From positions 1 to 64,000 of the forward strand of contig VWPU01017850.1 of the NCBI GenBank assembly GCA_013398955.1: a stretch of DNA of 64,000 nucleotides. The letters are read 5' to 3'. How positions within the stretch are numbered: the stretch's first letter is position 1; the number at the start of each line of letters is the position of its first letter. Position numbers and translations under genes: made by a program. The DNA is from Callaeas wilsoni (lineage: Eukaryota; Chordata; Aves; Passeriformes; Callaeidae). Positions 14,541-26,700 of the stretch are shown piece by piece. The notes beneath the pieces were generated by a model. It was given only the letters and a program-made list of their open reading frames with translations, searched no databases and had not been told where the DNA came from.

Positions 14541-16200
14541 ACACTCCGCAATGATTTTCTGCGATGCACTGTGCCTGAGGCTAATGATAGAGCTCAGGAA
14601 AAGTCCTTAGCAAGTATGGAGCACATTACCACCCTTCTCAGCACAATGAACCATAACAAAATTGTTCAAATTGTTCCCTTTAATCTTCTTCTATTACTAC
14701 CTGAAGACTTCAGTCTGGTTTTCAATCGTTTGTGTTCGGAAAATGCAGGTATCTCAGCAACAACACTCTCATCTCCCTGTGACACAGTAAAAACTTTTTT
14801 CTTTGGGATAGAACAGATGCCTAAACATTGAATTGAAGCTCTGATTCAGAGAGGAAATTTAAACAGATATAACCTCAGGCATGTCTGCTGTCCCTAAAAG
14901 TAGCTGGACTACTGACATGGTTGAAAGTTATGCATAAAATTGAGCACCTTTTTAATCATGAACAAAATAGAAAAGATAAAGTATTCATACTTGAGTTTGC
15001 TCAGCTGTGGAATGAGCTGCCTGAAGAGATTTGACAATCTAAAGTTTGACAGCGTTTAGAGTGCTCCACTACCTCCTTTTTAAAGTTTCTTTTATAGCAC
15101 TTGAATGGCAACAGAAGAAGGATAGATTATCAGAGGCAAAGAAAGGAAAAGGAAAAAAAACCTGTTAAACAGACTTAGCTTTTAAATAGCTATTACAGTA
15201 ATAGCAATTGAAAAATAGAAAACTGATAAATAGTAGTAGGAAAGAAAGATTTCTATTTGCTGATGCTGCTTTCAACTGTTAATACTATGAAGAAACAGCC
15301 AGATTCAGCCTGCATTTTATGAAATCCCTATAGAGCATATTGGTGCACAACATCCTGCTAAGATGCTGTTTGTAAGATGAGTGAATGACAAGGGTGGAGT
15401 GATTAAAAATAAGACATGCATCTCCTAATTTAAAACTTTTTTAATAATTAAAATGTTTTCTATCAAAGCAAGAAGTAACACTTCCCCATTTAATTTACTT
15501 ATTAGCCTGTAGATAACCAAGGAAAATAATTACACCATATGATTCAGGTAAATTTTTGTTTGGGTTAGTACTTAGCATAAGACTCTTATTACAGTAAATC
15601 TGCATTAGCAATTTCATTATTACCACAAACAAGACAGTAAAAGGGAACAGTACAAAATTAGTTACAGAACCACTAAGAAATAAAACACGTTAATGTCTTC
15701 TGGACAAAAAAGCAGGTAAATAGCAAGCTATGCTGAACTCTTCCAATCAGCTCTGTCATAGCCTTAGTACCCTGCAACTGAGTCCAAATTACTAAGTATC
15801 TGTCACTACCTCTCTCAAAATGACAGCTGCTGTTGATTCCCTTACTGGAACATCAAAATGCTGCACAGCACGACTACAGAGATTTGTCAAGTTTTGCACA
15901 GAGGGAATTTCAGACAACCTCTATATCACATTGTTTGCCTCATACTCAGGCCTGCAGTTCATTCACTCACAGTGCTGAGCTGTGACCTCCCTTCTGGTTC
16001 TGATCCTGCCAGATCAGAGCACAGCGTTTCCCTCACTGTGAGTGAGAAATCTGGCAGGTTTGTCAGTGTGCCTCGGAACTATGGAACAAAGGTAAGAGAA
16101 CTAACAGTGAACCAAATACAGATTTTGGAAGACAGTGGTCTGTTTGAAGTAGCAGAATTTTCTGTACACCACAAAACTTAAGAGAAAAACACTACAAAAA
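14541..16200. other. Mostly unique non-coding DNA
   Basis: No gene was recognised. A short piece at 15004-15035 recalls the 'tggaac-ggctgcc' portion of CR1 but is too short to call. The last 350 bases are GC-richer and contain an exon-like interval at 15950-16091, described under findings. Confidence 0.5.
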
Positions 16201-16762
16201 TCATAGAGTACTAGAAAGGATTGGGTTGGAAGGGACCTTAAAGATCACCTAATTCCAGCCCCTCAGACGTGGGCAGGGACACCTTTCACTAGATCAGGTT
16301 GCTCGAGGCCCCATCCAACATGGCCTTGAACACTGGGACTTCCACAGCTTCTCTGAACAACCCGTTCCAGTGCGTCACTGTCCTCTGAGTAATGAACTTC
16401 TTCCTAACATCTAATCTAAATCTCTTCTCTTCTAGTTTAAAACCGTTTTCCCTTTTCCTTTCACTATCTGTCCATGTAAAAAGTTGCTGTCTCTCCTTCC
16501 CATTACTTCTCTTTAAATACTTGAAGGCTACAATGAGACAATGAGATGTCACCAAAGCCTTCTCTACTCTAGGCTGAACAACCCCAACTATCTCAATCTG
16601 TTTTCATAAGGGATGTGTTCTAGCCCTTGGATCATCTTCATGGCCCTGCTTTGCAGCCTCTGAGCAGGACCACACCTTTCTTGTGCTGAGGACCCCAGAG
16701 ATGGTTGCAGCACGCCATGTGGGGTCTCACAAGGGCAGAGTAGAGGCAGAGTCTTCACCTGC
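16201..16762 (-). mobile_element. CR1 LINE, 5'-truncated 3' fragment
   Basis: Read on the plus strand this is the reverse complement of a CR1 3' end. It starts with a degraded TCATAGA-type tail, then GGGTTGGAAGGGACC, AGGTTGCTCGAGGCCCCATC and CAACCCGTTCCAGTG, then the AATGAACTTCTTCCTAACAT block. It continues to a 'ggggtctcacaagggcagagtagagg' region characteristic of CR1. CR1 elements move by target-primed reverse transcription and are usually 5'-truncated, as here. The copy is moderately diverged with several indels. No target-site duplication was seen, as expected for CR1. Confidence 0.93.
16289..16762 (-). pseudogene. Remnant of CR1 ORF2 C-terminus (reverse transcriptase polyprotein)
   Basis: The minus strand retains the end of the CR1 ORF2 protein in two different frames. 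One part, within about 16588-16762, ends in IQGLEHIPYENRLR, matching the conserved GLEHLPYE-type motif. The other, 16289-16555, carries FKLEEKRFRLDVRKKF, then HWNGL and a VFKAMLDG end, matching the conserved C-terminal tail. The two segments are out of frame with each other, so at least one indel separates them. The endonuclease and reverse-transcriptase catalytic domains are absent. It cannot encode a functional protein. Confidence 0.8.
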
Positions 16763-19700
16763 CAAATCATATATGCCATACAGAAAGAAGGGCTTTAAAG
16801 AGTTAAGCATCTTGGCTATTCCACTCTTTTGACTACAGTTCTCTCATTTTATAAAAGTGAAGTTAGATGTTCCATAACTTGCCATTCCAACACCAGAACG
16901 CAAGTTATTCACTACCTTATCCCAGTCACCTGTGGTAGTGAATCTGCAGGGTAAAGGAAAATTGTGCAGAGTCTATTCAAGATACAGTGAAGAGAAAAAC
17001 AGCTCAAGGAAGATTGTAAATGTTGTGCTAGAAGAACAGTGTGGATGGTAGACTGTCTCTTTAAACATCACGTAAGAAGAGTGAACCTGAAAACATTCTG
17101 CTTTGTTTTTAAGATGTAGGGTTCCACACAGGTGAAACACTGAGAAAAATCTAGAGCTATTGCTTGGAGGCAGCTTGAGGATAAATTGGCAAGTAGCCAT
17201 GTCTGTTTTATCCACAGAGCTGAAACAGAACAGTCTGTAACTGACAGTTTATTTTTTAGGAGTTAGAGGATAGTGGGACCAAAGGTAATGATGCAATTCA
17301 GAAAAGACTTAATAGACACACTGATATGGAAAAATGTAGAATTAGTCAAACAGGACCATAAAACTGAGAAAACTAAAAAATAAATAATTTTATGTCTATT
17401 AAACGTGTAAATCGTGATCATCAATAGGAAAACATTTGCATATAATAGCAAAGATTTCTTTTCAGTACACAATTAATATTCACTTTAACTTGGTATTAGA
17501 GAACCAACATGTTATAGTGAATACAGTTGCATGATCAGCACACAGGGAACCCAATGTGGTGTGTGGGAAAGGTCCATATTACAGCCAAATCTATGCAAAA
17601 CCAGAAAATTTCAAGCTGAATAGAGTGATGTAAAATGCTTTTAAGATAATAAAGAGATTGTTAAGAAATCATATGAAATAGGAAACAGATTCTCTCCATG
17701 ATGGTGAGCAATATCCTAAAATATCTACTATCACTGCTTAAAAATTTGCACAAGTGAAAGCTGAGAAACAGGCCTCTTGGATTAAGCAAATCAATAACAG
17801 AAATTTGGAATGATCTGATGTATATAAAACAACAAAAAATCTGGTAAAAATATCAAAGACAGAAATTTGAGACTATTAGTAACACTTAGATATAGAGATG
17901 CAGTTAACATACTTTCTAACCCTTTTTGGGCTCAGAAATGAAAAATTTTGAGGAGTTCTTTCAGAAAAGGTGGTATGGCATTACAACTTGCTGTGTGAAA
18001 GTGAACTCTCCAGAAAGAAATATGTCTTCCAGTAAAACAGCTCACTAGGATCCAGAAAATTAAGTAGAAACTGAGATTTCCACAATACCACTAATAGCAA
18101 CAGTAAAGGCTCAGAAGCACAATCCCAGTTCAGCTGGAATTAGTATGGATACTTAAAGACTTACTAAAATTGATTTGCTGGGGGGAGAGGGGGAGTGAGA
18201 GGGAGTTGTAGTAATGTGAGCAATCTCCCTCTTTGTAAAACAAAAGGTAATAGAAGATTAAGGATCAGGAACAAAGCAAAACAGAAGTGTGATGACCAGA
18301 GATTGCCCAAATAAAAAGAAGCTAGCTGTATGTATTCTTCTGTTTTAATTTGCTGCTTTAGTCAGAAGAAAGCTTTCCTACCCAAATTGATAAATAAGAC
18401 TCTCTTCTTGAAAAGAATCAAATGTCACTATGCATACTTTGCATACTCTGCAAATCACACCAGAAATTAGGGGACGGTAACGAACACAAGACCTCAAACC
18501 ACAGAGATTTGGGAAACCATCCATATTTCCTTAAAGTGAGCATATCACCAGGCTCTGCACTTCAGCAACCTACAGTATGTCTGTATTGTTAGACACAATA
18601 TTTCATCATAATACAACTTTCACACTGGAAAAGTAGAACCCTTCATACATAAGTATGTAAAGCAGGACTGTGAGACTCAGTTGTGGGATGATCCTAAACA
18701 AAAAATTAACCAAGATCTTGCTCCTTTCACCTGCACCTTTTCAAAGGAGGTGTCCTCCACAAGTCTGCCTTTCTAGTAGACTTTAGTGGCTTTCTGGGTT
18801 TGTATAAACTCTCACTTGTTTCCTAAAGATTCCTTGTATTTCAGTCAGCTCTAAGGTATTCTGTAGCTCTGTTTCTGGATGTCACGCTTCATCCCCAGCA
18901 AGGTGCCTGCCAGTTTCTAGCAGTGTGATGGTTCACTGTTTCCTGTTCTTCTCCTATTTCTCACCCGTGTTTCCCAGTTTAGCTTGACCAGTAACTTATG
19001 AAGGCACATTTTGCTGCTCCCTCCATATGGGTTTCTCTGGCCCTGATCACAGCAGCCCAGACAGACAAACTAGCAGTCATCTTCCCTATGGAATGCAATA
19101 TTCATTATGGAGTACCTCCAGTGATAAAGTTTTAATTTTATCAGCTTTAATTAAGTCTGTAACCACTAGTATAAACACAATTATATTATTTTTGGAACAG
19201 GTACACCCTGCTTTAAGTGGTCTAGATATCTCAGAGGCCATTCTTTGCACGTAAGGTTCAGTGCTTCCCCATCTTACCAGTTTAGTGATGACATCTGACA
19301 TTTTAGGCCACTACATGCCCTATCTCTCACTCCAAGACCCATGTGAGATGGTGTCAGGGAGATGATAGAAAACTGCGCCTCACTGAGGCATTGCAATGAT
19401 TTCATTGTCCACCATACAAGATCAAGGAGACAGGGCCTTAGATTATGGAGAATGTTCTGGTCTAAGCTTTACCTCCTGTTTGTCAGCAAAATGTACTGTG
19501 AATGGGTACATTGGACACTAGAGAGCCTGCACAGCTCAAGACCAAGTACAGAAATTACAGTAGCCAAATACAATGTCTATATCCATGCTACCTATTTACC
19601 TAGGAAATGCATTGTTTTGAGTAGCCTAAATTCTGGAACTCTTTTGGTGGTAGATCTTCAGAGTAATAAAAATAATTTTAAATAATTAATATTTTTAATC

Positions 19701-21050
19701 TTCATAATAAGATACAGACAGCAACATCATGCAGTAGCCTGCATGCAAGCATTCTTCAGCAGCCTTTTAACGCATGTATTATGTTGAGTTTACCACTAAC
19801 TTAATGCACACAGATCTTGAATAAAACCAGGTAGTTCATTTTGAATAGTGAAGATTTAAATAATATGTTCAATTATCCTTTTCGTAGTTAAGTTTGTATT
19901 ATAAGCTATAACGCCTTCTTCCTTAAACAGTTTCTAAATTTTTGGCTTGCTACCCCTTGGTTTTCTGACTGAGTAGTCAGGCCACTCTGGTAAAAACAAT
20001 TAGTTACACAAGCCTAAGGCATCGCCCTCAGCTTCATCATTCTCCAGAACTCTGAACCTCAAACCAATTCCACAGTGTTGGAGCCTCAACAACTGTTCTT
20101 CTTCAGTGTCATAATCTGTAATAGGAAACAGGCTTTTTTAATGAAACAAATTATGCAAGCCATTAGTTCATAATTTAAATAAAGAATATTGTACTTGAGA
20201 TACTAATGTGGTAAAAGAAACCTTTTTGTTGTAGCAGTGAGTGTAGGATTTCAAAGAATAGCAGAGTCATGTAGCTTATTCATCTTTTAGCGACCTTCCC
20301 AACTTATCTTTTTAAAAGATGGTTTTATATCTTTTATCCAGAGGGCAGTTTTTGCCCTCAAAGCTATTAATGTTGTCTCAAATCTATGGATTCTTTCTAC
20401 ACAGCTTGAATCGGATGAGAGTATTAGTTTATCTGGGGTTTTTTTCAGACTCTTTCCTGAGTAACAATTTCAAAATAAAAAAAAAATATTTTTAATGCAG
20501 ACATTCAAGTCATAAATTGGGTTAAAACTACATGATATAAATAATAAGAAAAAGTTTGAGAAAATCTTCGTCAATGCCTGTTTTATCAGCTTCAACAACT
20601 CCACCCAGTTTTTACTGAAGTCAATAGAATATGTTGACTAAGATTTGGAGAGGATATTCTGTTTTCTATTTCTCTTCTTGAGATTAAAGCTATACATTAA
20701 GGTGTAGTCTTAATGGAGTTAGCTGCTATTTTCATTTAATCTGACTAGAATTAACTATTTTATCAAGATATATACTCTCACTCTTGGCAAAGTAGTTAAT
20801 TGTAACAAACTAACTTTGTCTAAAGTTTTGTGTATTCCAGTGGCAATCAGCTGTAGTTTCACCAATAGAATTTACTGAGATTGGCATTTGTGTAGCCATC
20901 CTCTGCCTTGGTGAGGCACAGGACGACTATGAGTAGCTACTGTCTTCCCATCCCACCGGTTGCTCCAGGAGGACCCAATTCCTTCTCCTGCCTCCCTGAA
21001 CTAAAGGCTTTCCCAACTCCATCTTCTGTTACAGATCTCCTTCAATATCT
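16763..21050. other. AT-rich unique non-coding DNA
   Basis: No gene or clear transposable element was recognised. A purine-rich tract (mostly G with A) lies at about 18180-18206. Open frames such as 19362-19685 (plus, 107 codons) have no recognisable feature. Confidence 0.55.
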
Positions 21051-21415
21051 GGTCAGGGACACCCCTCACTAGACCAGGTTGCTCAAAGCTCCATCCAACC
21101 TGGCCCTGAAGATTTCCAGAGTTCCACAACTTCTCTGGGCAACCTGTGCCAGCGTCTCACCACCATCACAGTGAAGAATTTCTTCCTAATATCTGACATA
21201 AACCTGCTCTCTTTCAGTTTTAAGCCATTCCACCTTGTACTATCATTCTCTGCCCTTGTAAAAAGTCCTTCTCCTTCTCTCTTGTAGCCCCTTTAGGTAC
21301 TGGAAGGTGCTATAAGGCATCCCCAGAGACTTCTCCAGGATCAACATTCCCAAATCTCTCAGCCTGTCTCCATTGGAGGGGTGCTCCAGCCCTCTGAGCA
21401 TCTTCATGGCATCCT
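21051..21415 (-). mobile_element. CR1 LINE 3' fragment
   Basis: The plus strand shows GGTCAGGGACACC, CACTAGACCAGGTTGCTCAA, CTCTGGGCAACCTGTGCCAG, GAATTTCTTCCTAATATCTG, TTTAGGTACTGGAAGG and GTGCTCCAGCCCTCTGAGCA in CR1 order. This is the reverse complement of the ORF2 C-terminus plus 3' end. The extreme 3' tail, with its ATTCTATG-type repeats, is missing on the left side. It is in the same orientation as the 16.2 kb copy. It is diverged and non-functional. Confidence 0.93.
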
Positions 21416-21826
21416 ACCTTCTTGTAAAGTATGGTCATAGGGTCTTGAGCTTTGAGTGGCCAAACAAGGAAATTGTGGCAGGCAGCAAATGTTATGAAGT
21501 GAGCAAAGTGAGTACACAAGCAGAAGCAGAATGTTGTCACACAGGTAAAAAGCCAAGATGAACAGAGTGGATTTGCAGCATAAATAATTTTTCCCCCTTG
21601 GGAATTTGATGTCTCTGAACAAGAAACAGCAATCCAGTCTGATGTTCTGCCTCCAAGTATGCATCCTTACCACTGCCCAAGTGCCAGCATTATGCTTATA
21701 TAGCCATGTGACAAGTCAGTTCAGTGAACTCCTAAATATGAAAATTTAATTTAAGAAAATGCATTATACCTCTCCAGGTGAATCCCTTTCTTAGTTTCGG
21801 TTCAGCTGTACTCCGTGTATTACCAA

Positions 21827-21833
21827 TATAAAA
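21827..21833 (+). promoter_or_regulatory. TATA-like box upstream of candidate exon
   Basis: TATAAAA lies 92 bases upstream of the ATG at 21925. If it is used, transcription would begin near 21857 and give a 5' leader of about 65-70 bases. TATA-like strings are common in AT-rich DNA, so this is only suggestive and depends on the exon call. Confidence 0.2.
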
Positions 21834-21924
21834 TTGCAGCTGCATTTAAGAGCCAGAAAAGTACCCTCCCATCAGCAGTGACCTGCAATTATATTGGCCT
21901 GAAATTATCAGAGACCTTCCATTT

Positions 21925-22002
21925 ATGGACAAAATTTCTACCTTCCTGCTTGCCTTGGCTGCATATTCTCAGCCTGTGACTTGCAGGAGTGTTGTAGATG
22001 TG
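21925..22002 (+). CDS. Candidate first coding exon with signal-peptide-like start (unidentified)
   Basis: An ATG opens a 26-codon phase-0 reading frame that ends exactly at a strong splice donor, GATGTG|GTAAGT, with the intron starting at 22003. The predicted start, MDKISTFLLALAAYSQPVTC, has a charged N-end, a hydrophobic core (FLLALAAY) and a polar Ser/Gln/Pro/Cys region. That layout is typical of a secretory signal peptide. A TATA-like box sits at 21827-21833. Without splicing the frame stays open to 22206 (93 codons), but the extra part becomes polar and Lys/Asn-rich, which looks like read-through. I do not recognise the gene and found no convincing partner exon in the window. Chance is a real possibility in 64 kb of AT-rich DNA. 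Confidence 0.22.
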
Positions 22003-23039
22003 GTAAGTAAAACTGACATTCCTCTACCACCAAAAGGTAGGTTATCCCATCTCTCTGCGATCTGCATGGTAATTCCTCAAAATCCTCTGGTGCCTCTCAG
22101 CACCTGCTCTGATATAAACTCACTTATTAAACCTGAGATAAATAAAAGAAAACAAATCAATGACAAAATATCCACTGTGAGCTCAAATGAGCCCCAGAAT
22201 AAGTAGAAGGGAAGTGAGAATGAAGACTAGGAAGATGTAAGAAGTAGTAACTCTATATTTCAAAAGCAGCTTCAGACTAACTAACTTAGCCATTTGTGAT
22301 CTCATCTAATGCCGTCCTTTCTTACCACCCTCCCCAAGAGACCACTATCAGCCTTTGAGCACGTGTAAGTCCCTGAATACCGACTGTCATATCAACACAA
22401 CATCTGCAGCATGCAATTGTACTGAAAACTGTTCTGCACATGAAATCTGAATGAAAACTATTGTTAACATTTCACCAGCATTTACTTTTTTCTTCAAGGT
22501 TTTCATTTTTTCAAGTATCCTTAGACGTACTTGCTCAAGCGGAAATACTTTTTTTGACACAGAGACTTATCTTTTTGAAGGAATAGTTATTCTGACTTCA
22601 GCAGCAAAACAACTTTAAGAAATTCCAACCCCCTTCAGCTCCCTGTCCTGTCATTCCAGCACCACTGATTTGATACACTCCCTCTTCAGCTGTGCTTGCA
22701 CAGCAGGTTGTCTGGCCTCACTGGTGAATAGGAACACTGAAACAATCTAGATTAAAAGTAGCACTCTGAAACAAAGCACTGTTTTTAATCCAGGCTGGTG
22801 CTGTCATCTGCCTCCACTACAGACTCATGAACAGTTGTCTCAGCATAATGGGGGAGGTAGAGTGGAGTTTGAGATTTTCTTCACTCCATAGATCACTGTG
22901 TTATGTACAGTTCAGGGGCAGATTTCATCACATTTAGCTATGACTACAATGAGATGAGATCAAGACCTCTGAACTGAGGTATCTTCACACAGGTATTTAC
23001 GTGGGTACCAGGTGTATAAACACTAGGGCACTTAATGTA
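22003..23039. other. Unique non-coding DNA
   Basis: No gene or repeat was recognised. If the 21.9 kb exon is real, this stretch would be the start of its first intron. Confidence 0.5.
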
Positions 23040-23760
23040 GAGAAATCCAATACATGCACAGAGTGATTCAGCTGGCTTCGGACAGCAGACAGCCTGAGAC
23101 ACCTGTATCCAGTGGGTACCTGTGTTTAGGTGACTGAAGTCAGATGTGGGAGCCTACCTGAGGGCAGACTACATTGGCATACAGCTTTGCTGACTGTGTT
23201 GAGAAGCCCTCAATTGGCTAATGGGAGAGTAAACAGCTGCCAGGTCCGTAATCTTAAACGGAATCCTACTCCTAAAAGTTTTATGTTCTCGCAGTAGGTC
23301 TCAGGCTCTGTGCCCACTCATATATGTCTCTCACTATTTGAGACCTCCCATGGCATCCAGGCTGCGTGGGACTGATAAAATATGAGGTTCAGGCTGTGGC
23401 CTGATGAAGCACCAGGCAGGATATTTGGAGAGCATTACACACGAGTGCTCAGAAGGCCTAAACTCTGGTTTATGGGTAGGCGTGTCTCATGTTCATAGAC
23501 ATTTCTCTAATGGTACAGCCACTGTGTGTAGCTTTCCATGCCACATCACCTCTTAGTTGTGCCACAAGGACTCTCTGTGGGCTTCCCTGCTGAACCAACC
23601 TTTAGGAAGTCATATTCCTTCTCTGATCTGATCTACCCATGACCCCAAAGCTAACTGTATTGGAAGAAGTGATGTGATGGAGTCACTGAGAAACTGGACA
23701 AGGAGGGGACAGAAGGGGGAGAGCAGAAACCTAAACTGCTATTACACAAAAAAAAAAAAA
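23040..23760. repeat. GC-richer tract ending in A13; possible old retroposed or transposon-derived sequence
   Basis: This 0.7-kb stretch is visibly GC-richer than the DNA on either side and ends in an uninterrupted run of 13 A at 23748-23760. A 7-base TCTGAAA follows the A run at 23761 and also occurs at 22765, a weak candidate target-site duplication. I recognise no parent gene or repeat family. It could be a retrocopy, an old DNA transposon or simply a compositional patch. Confidence 0.22.
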
Positions 23761-26700
23761 TCTGAAAATATACAATTTTTACATATATATTTAACAAAAT
23801 CAAAGCAAAATAACAGAATACCCTGAGTATCTGTAATGCTTAATATGTGAACAGCATGCTTCGCTGCCCAACATGCTGAGCAGTTAAGGTTTCCTGCTTA
23901 CAGACTAATTGATAAGGCATGTGCATAATTAACATAATGCTTATGCAATGAAAAATTAATTTAAAGTTGTATGTAATCTTTCCTTTTCACTTTTCATATT
24001 AGTTATTTTAAAAAAGAAATATGCATGAGGATTGTAAATAATGAAAAATATATTCTATGTTTCTAATACCTTGAAAAATAAGTACTTCAGAAAGGCTGTC
24101 TGAAATACAAGTTGGAAATTAATTTGAATCTAAATGTTTCACTGTAGATTATATATCACATTTTTCAAAAAATTACTTGTCCATTTTATGACAGAATTCT
24201 ATAAGCATTATTTTCACCTCAATATCTGTTCAGTTAACAACCCTGCAGAACTGTATAGTCAACATGAATGAAAAGTGAAGATGAGAAACTGAGATGATAT
24301 ATAATTAGACTAAGGTGGTTGGTTTTGTTCATAATTTTTGGAGTAGAATGTGGTGCACTGTGTAGGAAGAAGTCTTTCAATTTTTGCTCTCAGATTCAAG
24401 GTTGTGAATATTCAAAATTCAAATTTCTGTATATTTTGAATGATTTTGCCTTCACTTAAAAACATCTGGTTTTAATATATATTTCAAAACTTTTATTTAA
24501 AACCCACTTTGGATTGTAAGTTAAGTTGATTTTTCTAAGATTTATAATACCAACATTTAACTTGAAAAAAGAGTCCTCATCCATTGTAATAGAGCTAAGA
24601 AAACCGGGAAGCAATATAAATGTCTCATTTAAAAACAGATTAAAGAATCCCTCTTGTTACTTCCTGGATGTTAAAAATAACTTTTTTTTTAAACTTCTTG
24701 AGGTCTACAGTTTCTATAAGTAGGGATTTTTTTTTTAATATATTTTCATCTCAATCTTTTGATCTGGGAAAAAAAGCAAAGGAGGATTGAGTTGTTTGGG
24801 AGATGAGGAGTTCTTATTTATTTGCAGAATATTTTAGATGTGACTCAGACAGCAAAGCCTTCACACCTGTCTTGCCATTATGCCTAACTTAGTCGTTCCT
24901 TAGAAAAGCAGGTGGATTTTGCAATGGAGATTTAGGGTCAAGGGACTGAAAATGCAGGAAGATGACACAATGCCACAGAGCTACAAAAAGGAATTGGGGT
25001 GCCCTGGGTGTGGGGGATATATGAAGGCAATGGAAAGGGCATTTGAGAAGGGCTTTATTTATTTAGTATTCTGTGACATTAAATGCATAAGGACAAGGGA
25101 TGAGGCAGTGTGCAGACAAGGCACGTGACTGGAACAGTACATTTGGAATGGAATAGGGCTGGAAAGTCTCAGTAAGATCTTTTTGCAGAAATCTGGATGG
25201 CTTCTCTTCTTTTGCATTTTCTCCCTCTCCATCCCAGCCCTTCTTAGTCATTCTCATCCTTCCTAACCTACTTAGGGTATGAAGTCCTCATCTCAATTTT
25301 GCATCTGCTGAGTGCTTACATGTCCTCATCAAGATCACCTATTTCTATCCCTGAATTTCCACAAGATGTAATTCCTCCCGGTCCTCCTTTTCCAATTCCT
25401 CCTACCTTCTCCTTAGAATTTATCATTGGATTGAATTCCAATACCAAGGAAATAGAAGGAACTAAAAAAAGAAAGTAATTTAGTCATAGGTAGCCTGATA
25501 TATCTTGGACTCCAGTCTTTCTGTAGCTTGTATGGATGAGATCCATACAAAGTGTGTAGCTGTGCAGGGAAGAATGAGAGAAGATCTGTTTAAGACAGGG
25601 TGATGAGCACTGTATGGACAGTGGCTTGGGTCTGAAAAACAGCCCGAATTAAAAATAAGATTTCTGTACCCAAGGTAATGACTTCTTATTTCAGGCTCAT
25701 GTAGCAGCAAGTAGGGAACTCTGTCCTGTTGTGCAGTCACCCATAGATGCCTAAAAGTAAAGCACAAAAAAATAGCATAGGCAGAACTTTGTCTCACAAG
25801 ATGACAAAAATGCTTTGAAACCTCTATGCATTCATCCCCTCAAAACATCCCTTACCTCAGCATGGCTATGACAGATTCTTTCCTCCAGAGCTTTTACAGC
25901 TGCAGATGCAGACACTGGGTACTATCTGTCTTCATGTAGTCATTCTGGAATTTCTGTTGTATGCGGAACAGACATGTTTTTTCACAATGCTCTACCTTTC
26001 TGATCCAGAGCCACTGTCTTTCATACCATCTGAAAAGTGAGAAATTAATCCAAAGCTTATTTAGCCCTACACAACCCAAAATATAAACCATGTGCTATTT
26101 TACTGTAGCAGCATCTTATATCTTCCATCTTGTCTTTGCAAATCCTGAGAAAGCAGACATAGTGGGACTTGAAACAGTTCTCAGGGGAGCAGGGAGACAG
26201 GGGTGTCTTTGGACAGAAAATGACTGCTGAAGTACCCTTCATAGGCAGAAAGGCCTGCAGTGCTTTGAACAGAATCACTCACATTTATGGTACAGATCAA
26301 GCGTTCTCTGTGACACTTCCCACTATCACATCCCACAGACATCAACAATCTCTATTGTGCACACCATCTGACAAGGTCTTAATCCCTTTGCCTTAAAAAC
26401 CTTTCAGACACCTATTGCTCTCTGCAGTTAAGCATGGGCTTTGTTTGCTCTTGGAGACATTCAGGAGGATGCACTATATGGAAAGGCTCCTAGGAAAAAG
26501 ACATGTGGGCATATCACACTTGGAAACATCTTGCTAAACACTGAATTCATTTTTATGTGCTTTATGAGAAAGGATGTTGTGAGATATCGCATTAAGTGAT
26601 GTTTTATACATAAAATATAAAGGAGAACTGGCTGGTGAATTCTTTCTGACATTAGCAAATGTTCATTGGATTTTGGGATAAACAATAAAAGAAGCCAAAG

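Noticed and set aside
15004..15100. CR1-like 'tggaatgagctgcctgaagag' segment
   Set aside because: Only about 25 bases resemble CR1, and the following sequence does not continue the match clearly.
20595..20650. Second copy of the ancient repeat seen at 3.65 kb
   Set aside because: Only ACTGAAGTCAATAG is reminiscent; the diagnostic GATTTACACC core is missing.
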